Shown: positions 31,775 through 39,806 of the stretch, piece after piece
Layout of the letters: every line of letters starts with the position of its first letter
Numbering within the stretch: position 1 is the stretch's first letter
From: Candidatus Gastranaerophilales bacterium
GTDB taxonomy: Bacteria > Cyanobacteriota > Vampirovibrionia > Gastranaerophilales > Gastranaerophilaceae
Direction: 5' to 3'
DNA length: 39,806 bases
Assembly (NCBI GenBank): GCA_944324175.1
Contig: CALUVH010000018.1
Coordinates: forward strand, 1 to 39,806
Translations under genes and position numbers: made by a program
Notes under the pieces: generated by a model
Database searches by the model: none
What the model was told of the DNA's origin: nothing
The model's input: the letters and a program-made list of their open reading frames with translations, nothing else

Positions 31775-32806
31775 ATGAAAAAGGCTTTTACTTTAGCAGA
31801 AATTTTAATTACCTTGATGGTTATAGGTTTTGTTGCAGTTTTAACTTTACCCAATTTAATCCAGAATCATAAACAAAAAGCTTGGAATACAGCAGCAGAT
31901 GTATTTCAAAAGAAGCTTGAGGTCGCAGCACGTTCTATGAATACTCAGGAAGTGCTAGCTGGCTACACAACTACAAAAGATTTTGTAAATGAATTGAAAA
32001 AACATATAAAAATAACAAAAATTTGTGATAATACTGAGTTAACAAAATGTTTTCCATCAAGCGTACTTTGGGGAGATGAACAGGAAGAGATTAATATTTC
32101 AGAAGTCACTTCAGCGAAGTATTTTGGTCTGGATTGGGGCACGGAAGTTGTAGGTGTGGAATTTTCAAATGGTATAGATGCACTTATTGCTTATGATCCA
32201 AATTGTGTTCAAGATCCTTACAATAATCAAATACAGGCTTCCAACTGCATGGCTGTTTTATATGACACAAGTGCCAGAAAAAATCCAAACACCTACGGAA
32301 AAGATTTAAGAGCTATTAATATTGTGAAGCTTGGTGCAAGTAACTGTGCATTTGAGATTGAGGGGATATGTTTTTCAGCACCATTTTTCCCTACATCTGT
32401 AACTAAAGCAGAATGTGAAGTTGAAAAAAGCACTCTAGGCATAAAAGAATGCAATTATGATAATGACTATTGGGCTGGAGCTATAAAAGCCTGTGGAGGA
32501 ATCAATAAAATGCCAACAATGGGACATTTAGCTAAAATTGCTAACTATATTTACAATCGATCAGATATAGGACCTTATTCCAATATTGGTTCAGGTCTTG
32601 TAATGGATAAAGATAAAGTGAGCAAAATCGGTTTTGTCGTGGATAATTGGTTATATGGTGAAATTTTTAACGTATGGTCAAGTGAAGAATGTAACAGTAC
32701 ACATGCATACCGTAGAGATTACATGGGTACTTATACTTATGTTTATGGAACCATGAATGGTCAACGAAACCTATCAGGTATGCAGGCAATTTGTTTAGTT
32801 GACTAG
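31775..32806 (+). CDS. Prepilin-like protein with large C-terminal domain
   Basis: The 343-residue product begins MKKAFTLAEILITLMVIGFV: class III signal cleaved before F5 with E9 at mature position 5, then the hydrophobic pilin helix and LPNLIQNHKQKAW. It is a paralogue of the partial gene at 1-918: the N-terminal region, the AYDPNC stretch, YWAGAIKAC and the closing cysteine (QAICLVD) correspond, while the tip region after VWSSEEC differs strongly. AAGGAG eight bases before the ATG at 31775 sets the start. Likely a minor pilin/adhesin-type surface protein, probably regulated by the divergent XRE gene. Confidence 0.88.
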   Translation: MKKAFTLAEILITLMVIGFVAVLTLPNLIQNHKQKAWNTAADVFQKKLEVAARSMNTQEVLAGYTTTKDFVNELKKHIKITKICDNTELTKCFPSSVLWGDEQEEINISEVTSAKYFGLDWGTEVVGVEFSNGIDALIAYDPNCVQDPYNNQIQASNCMAVLYDTSARKNPNTYGKDLRAINIVKLGASNCAFEIEGICFSAPFFPTSVTKAECEVEKSTLGIKECNYDNDYWAGAIKACGGINKMPTMGHLAKIANYIYNRSDIGPYSNIGSGLVMDKDKVSKIGFVVDNWLYGEIFNVWSSEECNSTHAYRRDYMGTYTYVYGTMNGQRNLSGMQAICLVD

Positions 32807-32840
32807 TTTATGGCACAAATTAAAAAAATCTAAACATCTA

Positions 32841-32867
32841 AAAAGGTGGAAAACTATTCCACCTTTT
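32841..32867. terminator. Bidirectional terminator
   Basis: AAAAGGTGGAA-AACTA-TTCCACCTTTT, a perfect 11-bp stem with A and T runs on either side, between convergent prepilin-like and cysS genes. It can serve both. Confidence 0.9.
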
Positions 32868-32876
32868 ATTCTATCT

Positions 32877-34250
32877 TTATTTAACGTCAATCACTGTTCC
32901 ATCTTTTGAATCTTTGACGATAATTCCGCATTCATCTAAAGTTATACGGATTTTATCAGCGACTTCCCAGTTCTTTTCTTCACGGGCTTTTTTTCGGTAT
33001 GCAAGCAATTCATCCATTGATGAAAATTCAATTCCTAAGCCCTGTGATACTTTTTTTACCGCGTTTTGCAACTCTTCTTCTGACAAAGTTGGTTTTTCAA
33101 AGCTAAAACCAAGCACACTAGCCAACTTAAATAGCATTGTATAAGCATCTTTTTCATCTTTATTTGCTTTGTTTGTTAGATCAAACAAGACTGCTAATGC
33201 CTTTGACGTGTTCAAATCATCGTCCATAGCTTCAATGAATTTTGCATATTCTTCGGTTTTAGAAATATCCAAATCTTCATTAATCTTAGTGCGCTTTGCA
33301 TTAAGCATTCTTTTTACACCTGCCTGAGCCGAAGAAAGTGCTTCATCAGAAAACTCAACAGGCATTCTGTAATGGTTTGTCAAAATAAAGAAACGAATCG
33401 TATTTGCATCGTATTTTTTGAGTAATTCATCAATTGTAAGAAAGTTTCCGAGAGATTTTGACATCTTTTCTTTATTTATGGTCACAAAACCGTTATGTAA
33501 CCAGTAGTTAACAAATTTACACCCATTTGCACATTCAGATTGCGCAATTTCATTTTCATGGTGAGGGAAAATTAAATCAGCTCCCCCTGCATGAATATCA
33601 ATAGTTTTACCCAAATATTTTCTGCTCATAGCAGAGCATTCAATGTGCCACCCAGGACGACCTACTCCCCAAGGGGAATTATATCCGAATTTTTCGTCGC
33701 GTTTCCATAGTGCAAAATCAAGAGGATCTTCCTTTAACTCTCCAACCTCAATTCTTGCACCGCTTTCCAACTGATCAATAGGCTGCTTTGACAGATAGCC
33801 GTATTTTGGGAATTTTTTTACTCTGAAATAGACATCTCCATTTGCTTCATATGCGTATCCGTTTTTTATCAAATCTTTTATAATTGATATCATTTCACCT
33901 AATGTTTTTGTTGCAAATGGTTCAATATCAGGTTTCAAGTTGTTTAATGCATTCATTGAATTTGAAAATTGCTTGTACCAGTATTGTGAAATTTCTTCAG
34001 GTGTTTTCCCTTCTTTTTCCGCTTTTTTGAGAATTTTATCATCGACATCGGTCACATTTCTGCAATATGTAACATCATACCCTTTGAACTTTAAATATCT
34101 ATATAAAACATCCCAAGTGATATAGCATCTCGCATGTCCCAGATGAGCAAAATCATAAACTGTCGGACCACACACATACATTTTTACTTTATTTTCTTCT
34201 ATAGGTCTAAATTCTTCAATTGTGTTTGTGTAAGAGTTGTGCAATTTCAT
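32877..34250 (-). CDS. cysS: Cysteinyl-tRNA synthetase
   Basis: Class I aminoacyl-tRNA synthetase charging tRNA-Cys. The 457-residue protein has the zinc-site cysteine in YVCGPTVYD (Cys27), the HIGH motif as HLGH (residues 36-39), GRPGWHIECSAMS and HAGGADLIFPHHENE, and the KMSKS loop in KEKMSKSLGNF. Length is normal. AGGGGA about eight bases before the ATG fits the start. It shares a bidirectional terminator with the convergent prepilin-like gene. Confidence 0.98.
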   Translation of the reverse strand: MKLHNSYTNTIEEFRPIEENKVKMYVCGPTVYDFAHLGHARCYITWDVLYRYLKFKGYDVTYCRNVTDVDDKILKKAEKEGKTPEEISQYWYKQFSNSMNALNNLKPDIEPFATKTLGEMISIIKDLIKNGYAYEANGDVYFRVKKFPKYGYLSKQPIDQLESGARIEVGELKEDPLDFALWKRDEKFGYNSPWGVGRPGWHIECSAMSRKYLGKTIDIHAGGADLIFPHHENEIAQSECANGCKFVNYWLHNGFVTINKEKMSKSLGNFLTIDELLKKYDANTIRFFILTNHYRMPVEFSDEALSSAQAGVKRMLNAKRTKINEDLDISKTEEYAKFIEAMDDDLNTSKALAVLFDLTNKANKDEKDAYTMLFKLASVLGFSFEKPTLSEEELQNAVKKVSQGLGIEFSSMDELLAYRKKAREEKNWEVADKIRITLDECGIIVKDSKDGTVIDVK

Positions 34251-34310
34251 TTTTAAAATCCCCTTTTATTGTAATTATTTTACAACAAAAAAGAATTTAT
34301 GCATATACCA

Positions 34311-34333
34311 AAAGCTCCCCGAAATGGGGAGCT
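34311..34333 (-). terminator. Intrinsic terminator after the LysM-like unknown
   Basis: On the minus strand AGCTCCCC-ATTTC-GGGGAGCT is a perfect 8-bp GC-rich stem followed by TTT, 12 bases past the stop at 34345. Confidence 0.85.
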
Positions 34334-34344
34334 AAAAACTTTTA

Positions 34345-34839
34345 TTATTTAAGATAATTTTTTATGTCATTATTATTAACAGCTCTGTCATATCCTGCAT
34401 AGTGGTTTCCATAACTCCTTTGAGCTCGGATATCTTGAGCTTCTATGTCACTTTGTGGTGTGACAGGATACCAGCCTATATCATCTAAATTTATTCGTGT
34501 TTTATCTACAATTTGGTCATCTGTAAGCTTTTTACCATTTGTTTCACTTAAGACCTTTGGTGGAATGCCCAGTTTTTCTCTTAATTGTCCATAGGTTGTT
34601 TTACCATCGCCTGTATAAATTACGTAATCAGTTCCTATCCAAGGAATTTTAAGTTCATAATCCTTTTTATTTGATTGGAGAGTATTTTGAACGCTTTCTT
34701 TTGTATTCTCTCGCTGAATTCTATCTTCAATATCTCCACTGTTACTAAAGTTAATTTCCACATTTCCTGAATCGGTTGCACCAACTGATGATGTAGGTGT
34801 GCTAAATTCTACATTTTGCATAGGACCAATTTTTGTCAT
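34345..34839 (-). CDS. Unknown 164-residue protein, LysM-like stretch
   Basis: No signal peptide. The N-terminal 60 residues are polar and probably disordered. The middle (YVIYTGDGKTTYGQLREKLG, then PPKVLSETNGKKL and DKTRINL) follows the order of a LysM domain: a strand with GDxxT, helix, helix with N, and a closing strand with I-x-L. The match is degenerate. TGGAG lies before the ATG. Its terminator follows directly, and the operon nusB-ftsY-mpaA-like lies upstream on the same strand. Function unknown. Confidence 0.6.
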   Translation of the reverse strand: MTKIGPMQNVEFSTPTSSVGATDSGNVEINFSNSGDIEDRIQRENTKESVQNTLQSNKKDYELKIPWIGTDYVIYTGDGKTTYGQLREKLGIPPKVLSETNGKKLTDDQIVDKTRINLDDIGWYPVTPQSDIEAQDIRAQRSYGNHYAGYDRAVNNNDIKNYLK

Positions 34840-34927
34840 AATAAGATATCTCCATTTTAGCTATACACTTCATATATACTTATTAAGTAAATTTGATATA
34901 CTAAAATGCGGTTATATTAAGAAATTG

Positions 34928-35533
34928 TTACAAAATGCTGTCAAAAATTTTATGAACGGGTCCTAATAAATCTTCTACAGGGCAGTTTTCATCGAGTTCT
35001 AAGGTTATTGTTTTAATATTTTTTTCAACACCTGCGAATGTTCCGAAACTTCCTGGGGTAGGATAACCGATGTTTGCTTCAACAGGATAGTTAATAATTT
35101 TAGAGATTTTTTCAGCGATATCCTGAGCCGGACCATCATAGTTGACGACTTTGAAAGGTGCATGAAGGGTCAAAATGGTATCTGGAGAATATTCTTCAAT
35201 AATTTCAATCAAGAATTTTGTTTCAATTTCACTACTTGGTTGAGGTCCCCCATAGAATTCATTTTTTTCAGTATGCTCCCAATTCTTTGTTGGAAAATTC
35301 CTATTTAAGTCAACACCATTAGCGTTAGTTCTTTGACCGAGTTGCAAGCCATCGGGGTTGAGGCAAGGGATAAAAAGCAGAGGTGAGTTTTTGTGGAGGT
35401 ATTTTTCAATCAGAAATTTCCCTTGAGGCTCATCACCGTGAAATACGCCAATAACAAGTGTTTTAGCATACTTATCTCCGGTAAGATATACTTCATTTCC
35501 CAATTTTGTTTTTGTTGATTTTAACTTATTCAA
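34928..35533 (-). CDS. M14-type peptidase, MpaA-like murein peptide amidase
   Basis: A 201-residue M14 carboxypeptidase-fold enzyme. Zinc-ligand region GVFHGDEPQG, substrate residues in NPDGLQLGQRTNANGVDLNRN, the third zinc histidine in LTLHAP, GYPTPGSFGTF and the catalytic glutamate in TLELDE all fit. The layout matches MpaA, which removes meso-DAP from gamma-D-Glu-mDAP murein peptides in the cytoplasm during wall recycling; that substrate is inference. The start is a TTG at 35533, 8 bases inside the ftsY end, with GAGG before it. Confidence 0.8.
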   Translation of the reverse strand: MNKLKSTKTKLGNEVYLTGDKYAKTLVIGVFHGDEPQGKFLIEKYLHKNSPLLFIPCLNPDGLQLGQRTNANGVDLNRNFPTKNWEHTEKNEFYGGPQPSSEIETKFLIEIIEEYSPDTILTLHAPFKVVNYDGPAQDIAEKISKIINYPVEANIGYPTPGSFGTFAGVEKNIKTITLELDENCPVEDLLGPVHKIFDSIL

Positions 35534-36440
35534 ATAAAGCCTCTATAAATTCATTTGCATCAAAGGTTTTTAAATCTTCCATCTTTTCACCGACACCGAT
35601 TAGTTTGACAGGTAGTTTTAATTCTTTAGCAACAGCTATGACGATTGCACCTTTAGCGGAGCCATCAAGCTTCGTGAGGGCAACAGATGTGAGGTTAACG
35701 GCCTCTGTGAAGACTTTTGCTTGTTGAAGCCCATTTTGTCCTGTGTTTGCATCAAGTACAAGCATACATTCGCGTAGACTTTCAGGGGCTTTTTTATCAA
35801 TCACGGATTTGATTTTTTTAAGCTCTTCCATAAGATTAAACTTATTTTGTAACCTTCCGGCAGTGTCGACTAATATAACGTCAAAACCTTGATTTTGAGC
35901 TTTCTCAATACTTTCATACACTACAGAAGCCGGATCTGCTTTATCGCGACGAACTATTTCAGCGCCTGCGCGCTTTGACCATATATCTAATTGCTCCTCT
36001 GCTGCAGCACGAAAAGTATCAGCAGCAGCGATAAGCACTTTTTTACCCTGATTTTTAAATTTGTAAGCCAACTTACCAATAAGAGTTGTTTTTCCGACAC
36101 CGTTAACTCCTGTGATAAAATAAATGTTTAACTTACCTTCTGAATAATGTATGGTATTATCACCTGCATTATTGAGAGTTTTTAAAAATTCATTTTTCAA
36201 ATAATTTTTGACTTCGCTTGGTTTAACTTTTGATTGATTTCGAAGGTTATCTACAAGCTCAGCGGCGTATCCCACACCAAGATCGGCACTTATCAAAAGA
36301 TCTTCCATGTCTTCTAAGACAAATTCAGAAAATTCTTCTTCTTTTTCGACAGCAGATACTACATTCCCAACCAGCGCCTGCGCTGTGTTAGAAACGGCTT
36401 GTCTAAGGTTGTTGAATTTATCTGAAAAAAATTTGAACAT
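35526..36440 (-). CDS. ftsY: Signal recognition particle receptor FtsY
   Basis: SRP GTPase docking ribosome-nascent chains at the membrane. The 304-residue protein has the NG domain: G1 GVNGVGKTTLIGKLA, DTFRAAAEEQLD, G3 DTAGRLQNK, and TKLDGSAKGA. The acidic A domain of the E. coli protein is absent and the N-terminus (MFKFFSDKFNNLRQAVSNTA) is a short amphipathic membrane-targeting helix. Its ATG overlaps the nusB stop (TAATG). Part of nusB-ftsY-mpaA-like. Confidence 0.95.
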   Translation of the reverse strand: MFKFFSDKFNNLRQAVSNTAQALVGNVVSAVEKEEEFSEFVLEDMEDLLISADLGVGYAAELVDNLRNQSKVKPSEVKNYLKNEFLKTLNNAGDNTIHYSEGKLNIYFITGVNGVGKTTLIGKLAYKFKNQGKKVLIAAADTFRAAAEEQLDIWSKRAGAEIVRRDKADPASVVYESIEKAQNQGFDVILVDTAGRLQNKFNLMEELKKIKSVIDKKAPESLRECMLVLDANTGQNGLQQAKVFTEAVNLTSVALTKLDGSAKGAIVIAVAKELKLPVKLIGVGEKMEDLKTFDANEFIEALFE

Positions 36441-37099
36441 TATTTTATACCATAATCTACAATAACTTTAGCCAAAATACCGTTAATAAAAGCAGAACTG
36501 TCATCGGTAGAGTATTTTTTAGCTAATTCTAATGCTTCATCGACAACAACTTTCATAGGAGCATCTTTGATGTATAGCAACTCAACGATAGCTATACGCA
36601 AGATGTCTTTATCCATTTTGACGAGTCTTTGGAAGTCCCAATTTTTAGAATATTTTTTGATGATATCATCAACTTCTTCGTGATGTTTTTGGAAAAACTC
36701 AGCAATAGTTATTGCATAATCTTTTACATCACTTTGAGAATCAAGTGTTGTAAATTCAGCGATTTCAAGAGCGAGCAGTGCTTTTTCCGCAATATCAATC
36801 ATTTCATTAATTCTACCTGACATATCGGAAGTCATCGGAAGCGGTACAGGAATATTTGAAACACCTAGCGGGCGTTGTAGATTTTCCTCGTGGTTTGCTT
36901 CATAGTCATCAATTTGTGCTTTCATCTCGACAAGCGCACCGACTGCGATTTTTAATTCATCACCTGCATTACTTGTCAAAATTCTGACAGATTTAAGTAT
37001 TATATCTTCTAAATCTTGCTTAGAATAGTTTGTAATTTTTTTATCGAACTGTGAAAATAGAATAAAAGCTAATTCACGAGCGGCTCTTCGGGCTTGCAT
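36440..37099 (-). CDS. nusB: Transcription antitermination factor NusB
   Basis: RNA-binding protein that with NusE promotes rRNA antitermination. It opens with QARRAARELAFILFSQFDKK, the conserved arginine-rich first helix, and closes with VDEALELAKKYSTDDSSAFINGILAK split over the usual C-terminal helices (KMDKDILRIAIVELLYI). At 219 residues it is longer than the E. coli protein (139); the extra residues form an insertion of roughly 70 in the middle. GAGGTAA lies before the ATG. First gene of the nusB-ftsY-mpaA-like unit. Confidence 0.9.
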   Translation of the reverse strand: MQARRAARELAFILFSQFDKKITNYSKQDLEDIILKSVRILTSNAGDELKIAVGALVEMKAQIDDYEANHEENLQRPLGVSNIPVPLPMTSDMSGRINEMIDIAEKALLALEIAEFTTLDSQSDVKDYAITIAEFFQKHHEEVDDIIKKYSKNWDFQRLVKMDKDILRIAIVELLYIKDAPMKVVVDEALELAKKYSTDDSSAFINGILAKVIVDYGIK

Positions 37100-37175
37100 A
37101 TATTTACCTCATATTATGTAATTTACAAAGCTTATGGTAGCATGAAAAATTTTTATTTTCAATAATAAAAGGTGA

Positions 37176-39416
37176 CTACTTACGAGTAACGCTGAGCAAC
37201 ATATCATTAGGGATAAACAGGTCTTTAATCCCCAAGTTAGCGTTAACAAAGACAAACTCGAGAGTTTCACCCATTTTGATATCGACGTTATCGAAAGGTA
37301 TTTTCAGATCCAAAAATTTATCATAAGCAGCAGTAAAGTCTTTTGAGGATTGCAAAGCCCAAATATTGTTAGGCAAAGCTTTAATCAATCTTGTAAGTTG
37401 AAGTTCGTTATTATGTATTGAAAGCTGGAGTTCATTATGAAATTTTTCTTTTGATAGGGACAAGACATTTTCGGTTTTGTTAATCAACCTGATTGGAGAT
37501 AGTGAATGTTTTTTATTACCGTTTCGCATATATATGTACATTTGGTAAGTTTGTCTGAATTTGGAAGGGTTTTCTCTGATGTATTCATTAAGATAAAATC
37601 TCAGGTAGAAATTATCTTTGTCGTATCCGAAGCAAATTTTATCAAACAGTTTTGTTTCTTTTAGTACAGGGCCGTCAGGAATTTCGATACATCCGACGTT
37701 AAGCCATTCATCATTGTGTTCGATTGTTCCATCAATAGTAGGGGAGCATTCGCCTTTTGGATACCTTGAGGGTTTAGCTATTGCGGCATACAGTGCGGTA
37801 TCAAGATGTTGAGGTGGTTCGAGTCCTAAATACAGATAGATGTTTTTTAAGTGTTCTCTAAACAGGTAATCGAAAATATTATCGCGTCCTGAATCGTTAG
37901 GTTCGCCATACCACCAAAACCAGTCACTGCCTTCGCAAATAAATAATTCTCTCATAGCAAGCGGAATATTCGGATCAAGCGGGTTTTGCTTGACGTATGC
38001 CGAAAAATCATCTCTAGCGTGCTTAACATAAGTCCAAGCAAGATTTTTCAATGGCTCATCAATCCATAATTTGAAATTTTGGTTAATCCAAGAACCCGAT
38101 GTAATCTTGTTTAGGGGTTTGTGGTATTGTTCTTTTTCTATGTAATCACTTATCAAGACGGTCTCAATGGTGTTGTCTTTTTCTAGTAGAGAATACAGTG
38201 TCATAAGGAAATCAAGTCCGTCATTTTCATAATTTTCCCAACAGTTTTCTCCATCCATGGCTATTGTAATCAGGTGATTATCGTCTGGTGACGACAATAG
38301 TTTACTTTGGATACTTTTCAAACGGTCGTACAGGTCATTTGCTGCATTAACAGAATTGTGATTTGGGTATTCAAACCCGATTAAATTAGGCAAGACTGAA
38401 TCTCTAAAAATCATCTTTATTTCTGAATTTTTAGTTTTGTAGTTGTAAGATTTCAAAAGGCTGTAAGGGTCCTCGAGATATCCCTTGAAATCTCTTACGA
38501 AGTCTTGATTAATGGAACTGGCAAGAATATTTTCATCAGAAATACTCCATTCTATTCCAAGATCAGCAAACATTCGAAGTTCTTTTGAGCTTACGCACTG
38601 CTCAGAAGGCCAAACCCCTCGCGGGCGTTTACCAAACAGTTGTTCAATTCTATCAAGTGCATATTCTGTTTGTAATTTTGCATCAAGCTCCATTTTTAAG
38701 TTTGCAGGTAAATCGTCTCCGCTTGATTTTTTAATCCCTTTAATATCGAGTAAAATTGGTAAAATCGGATGATAATACGGGCTTGTCGTAATCTCAATTC
38801 TACCTTTATCTAAGAATTTTTTGTACGTAGGGATAATTTTTTTTATTATTTCACGTTGAATGTCGATAATTTTAATTCTATCTTGAAGTGAATAATTTTT
38901 ACCTTTTTTAATGAGTTTTTTTATTTCGGGATATTTTTTGACATGTACAGGGTCAAACCAAGCGAGATTGAATAATGTCATTAAATCTGCGTATTCCTGA
39001 TTAGAAAATGCATTAATTCCTTTTGAATATTCCAGCTGAGCTTTTTGAAAAAGCCTATTATATTCGGGAAAAGGCAAAATCATGGACTGATAGTTAGCGT
39101 CAAAAAAGTTATTTAGGATGAATTCTTTATCATCATCAGTAAGTCGTTCGGCTTCTTTTATGGTAAGTCTTGAATGAATGTCATGTAAACCTTTTTCGCC
39201 ATAATCTATCAAACAATCGAGTAATACCGGTACTAGGTTAAAATTTAGCTTAATTCTTTTGAATTTTTCAAGAATTGTTACCATATCGAGATAATCTTTA
39301 ATTGCGTGTAACCGCACCCAAGGCATTAAATAATCGCCATTTGGTGTGAGCTGATATACCGGTTGATGCATATGCCAGTAGAATGCGACAGATAACTTTT
39401 TTGTTTGGCTCATCAT
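37176..39416 (-). CDS. Glycoside hydrolase family 57 protein (alpha-amylase/glucanotransferase type)
   Basis: The 746-residue protein has the GH57 conserved regions: FYWHMHQPVY at residues 12-21, GVWPSEQCVS holding the catalytic nucleophile glutamate, and TIAMDGENCWENY holding the catalytic aspartate. The C-terminal ~200 residues are beta-rich (KETKLFDKICFGYDKDNFYL) as in DOMON/CBM-like domains found after GH57 catalytic units. There is no signal peptide, so it is probably a cytoplasmic alpha-glucan enzyme for glycogen or maltodextrin. Exact reaction is not decidable. The first of two adjacent ATG codons is used; the AGG site is weak. Confidence 0.88.
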   Translation of the reverse strand: MMSQTKKLSVAFYWHMHQPVYQLTPNGDYLMPWVRLHAIKDYLDMVTILEKFKRIKLNFNLVPVLLDCLIDYGEKGLHDIHSRLTIKEAERLTDDDKEFILNNFFDANYQSMILPFPEYNRLFQKAQLEYSKGINAFSNQEYADLMTLFNLAWFDPVHVKKYPEIKKLIKKGKNYSLQDRIKIIDIQREIIKKIIPTYKKFLDKGRIEITTSPYYHPILPILLDIKGIKKSSGDDLPANLKMELDAKLQTEYALDRIEQLFGKRPRGVWPSEQCVSSKELRMFADLGIEWSISDENILASSINQDFVRDFKGYLEDPYSLLKSYNYKTKNSEIKMIFRDSVLPNLIGFEYPNHNSVNAANDLYDRLKSIQSKLLSSPDDNHLITIAMDGENCWENYENDGLDFLMTLYSLLEKDNTIETVLISDYIEKEQYHKPLNKITSGSWINQNFKLWIDEPLKNLAWTYVKHARDDFSAYVKQNPLDPNIPLAMRELFICEGSDWFWWYGEPNDSGRDNIFDYLFREHLKNIYLYLGLEPPQHLDTALYAAIAKPSRYPKGECSPTIDGTIEHNDEWLNVGCIEIPDGPVLKETKLFDKICFGYDKDNFYLRFYLNEYIRENPSKFRQTYQMYIYMRNGNKKHSLSPIRLINKTENVLSLSKEKFHNELQLSIHNNELQLTRLIKALPNNIWALQSSKDFTAAYDKFLDLKIPFDNVDIKMGETLEFVFVNANLGIKDLFIPNDMLLSVTRK

Positions 39417-39540
39417 ATAAATAATTACCTAATTCCGTTTACATGATAATAATAACATTTAAACGACATTTGTCTAGTGTATAAAAAATTTTATAGATAT
39501 TTTTGATTTTAGTAGTTTTATAACATTGTAGCGAAAATTA

Positions 39541-39573
39541 AAGCCTTGCAGTGTTGAGAATTGAGGCTTTTTC
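39541..39573 (+). other. Hairpin with T-run in the divergent region
   Basis: AAAGCCTT pairs with GAGGCTTT around a 15-base loop and is followed by T-rich DNA. On the plus strand it resembles a terminator, but no plus-strand gene ends here. The rest of 39417-39640 is AT-rich without a visible gene. Confidence 0.35.
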
Positions 39574-39605
39574 TCATGTGAACGGATGAAATTTTCATTT
39601 CCCTC

Positions 39606-39634
39606 TTGCGGAGCTTCAAAAAATACGATATAAT
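39606..39634 (+). promoter_or_regulatory. Promoter of the leaderless terminal gene
   Basis: TTGCGG (39606-39611), 17 bases, TATAAT (39629-39634), six bases, ATG at 39641. Confidence 0.65.
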
Positions 39635-39640
39635 CAAAAT

Positions 39641-39806
39641 ATGAACTTGAACAAGCAGACAAATATAGAATATATAAGGGAGTCGTATTTAATGAACGGC
39701 TCAAAACCTTCGTACCACGTGGTTTCCACGGGGGGGGGGGTAACCTCTAGGGGCTTGATATACGGGCGTTTGCGCCATATTGGAATAAACACAAGTAGTA
39801 ATACTT
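39641..39806 (+). CDS. Partial gene at the window edge, possible MiaB/RimO-type methylthiotransferase
   Basis: Fifty-five codons are open from the ATG at 39641 to the window end. The N-terminal part (GSKPSYHVVST) followed by GRLRHIGI about 16 residues on matches the opening of radical-SAM methylthiotransferases, where YHxxTxGCQMN is followed by GxLxxxGF. However, the expected first cluster cysteine is missing: an 11-G tract (39730-39740) encodes glycines at exactly that place and the segment is about two codons short. Either the tract is an assembly or sequencing artefact or a real change. Leaderless promoter geometry supports the start. The family call is tentative. Confidence 0.4.
   Translation, partial: MNLNKQTNIEYIRESYLMNGSKPSYHVVSTGGGVTSRGLIYGRLRHIGINTSSNT

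Noticed and set aside
36629-36820. Plus-strand frames opposite nusB and other core genes
   Set aside because: They are frame shadows of strongly conserved minus-strand genes and have no initiation signals.
39474-39704. 76-residue minus-strand frame at the right end
   Set aside because: Overlaps the leaderless promoter and start of the plus-strand gene, has no ribosome binding site and no recognisable product.

Overview
The window is AT-rich, densely coded bacterial DNA. It most resembles a gut member of the Gastranaerophilales (Vampirovibrionia, 'Melainabacteria', the non-photosynthetic sister group of Cyanobacteria). This placement is inference. It rests on large prepilin-like proteins opening with the MKKAFTLAEILITL type of leader, on many short lineage-restricted proteins beginning without signal peptides, on an orphan hydrogenase-maturation GTPase (HydF), and on a Gram-negative-style envelope gene set (MurJ, dTDP-rhamnose genes, SpoIID/LytB, MpaA-like amidase). 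A 16S or marker-gene search would settle it. No tRNA, rRNA, CRISPR array, transposase or phage module was seen.

Layout. 1-1474: the 3' part of a prepilin-like gene with a C-terminal lectin-like (DUF1566/FISUMP-type) domain, then a non-coding mosaic of short palindromes in several copies. 1475-4468: glyA, a WecA/TagO-type sugar-phosphate transferase, and a small unknown gene behind a strong promoter and a folded leader. 4465-8059 (minus): proB-proA-tyrA and the RNase P RNA gene. 8064-11765: a prepilin-like protein, three small unknown genes and an orphan sugar-binding protein. 11801-17936: rarA, rfbC-rfbB-rfbD, a winged-helix protein, hydF, rpsO and a coiled-coil unknown. 18048-22525: a TPR protein plus lipoprotein, a pterin-dependent methyltransferase-like protein, a HEAGH protease-like protein and a 53-residue protein. 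22635-27487: dxr, alr, a lipoamide-dehydrogenase-like gene, a small exported protein and lipA. 27497-31687 (minus): tsaC, murJ, spoIID-like and an XRE regulator, the last divergent from another prepilin-like gene at 31775. 32877-39416 (minus): cysS, an unknown, mpaA-like, ftsY, nusB and a GH57 glycosidase. 39641 to the end: the 5' part of a gene that may be a MiaB/RimO-type methylthiotransferase, interrupted by an 11-G tract.

Most genes are core housekeeping: one-carbon/PLP metabolism, proline and tyrosine synthesis, isoprenoids, peptidoglycan, translation and protein targeting. The most striking feature is in gene starts. At least eight genes (proB, rarA, the methyltransferase-like gene, the HEAGH gene, dxr, alr, spoIID-like and the terminal gene) have no Shine-Dalgarno but carry a -10 hexamer exactly six bases before the ATG, which predicts leaderless mRNAs. 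Genes inside operons keep Shine-Dalgarno sites. Other points worth a look are a probable AUU start that completes a signal peptide on the TPR protein, two perfect operator-like palindromes in front of prepilin-like genes, convergent gene pairs sharing a TTAR stop-stop overlap, and the G-tract at the right edge.
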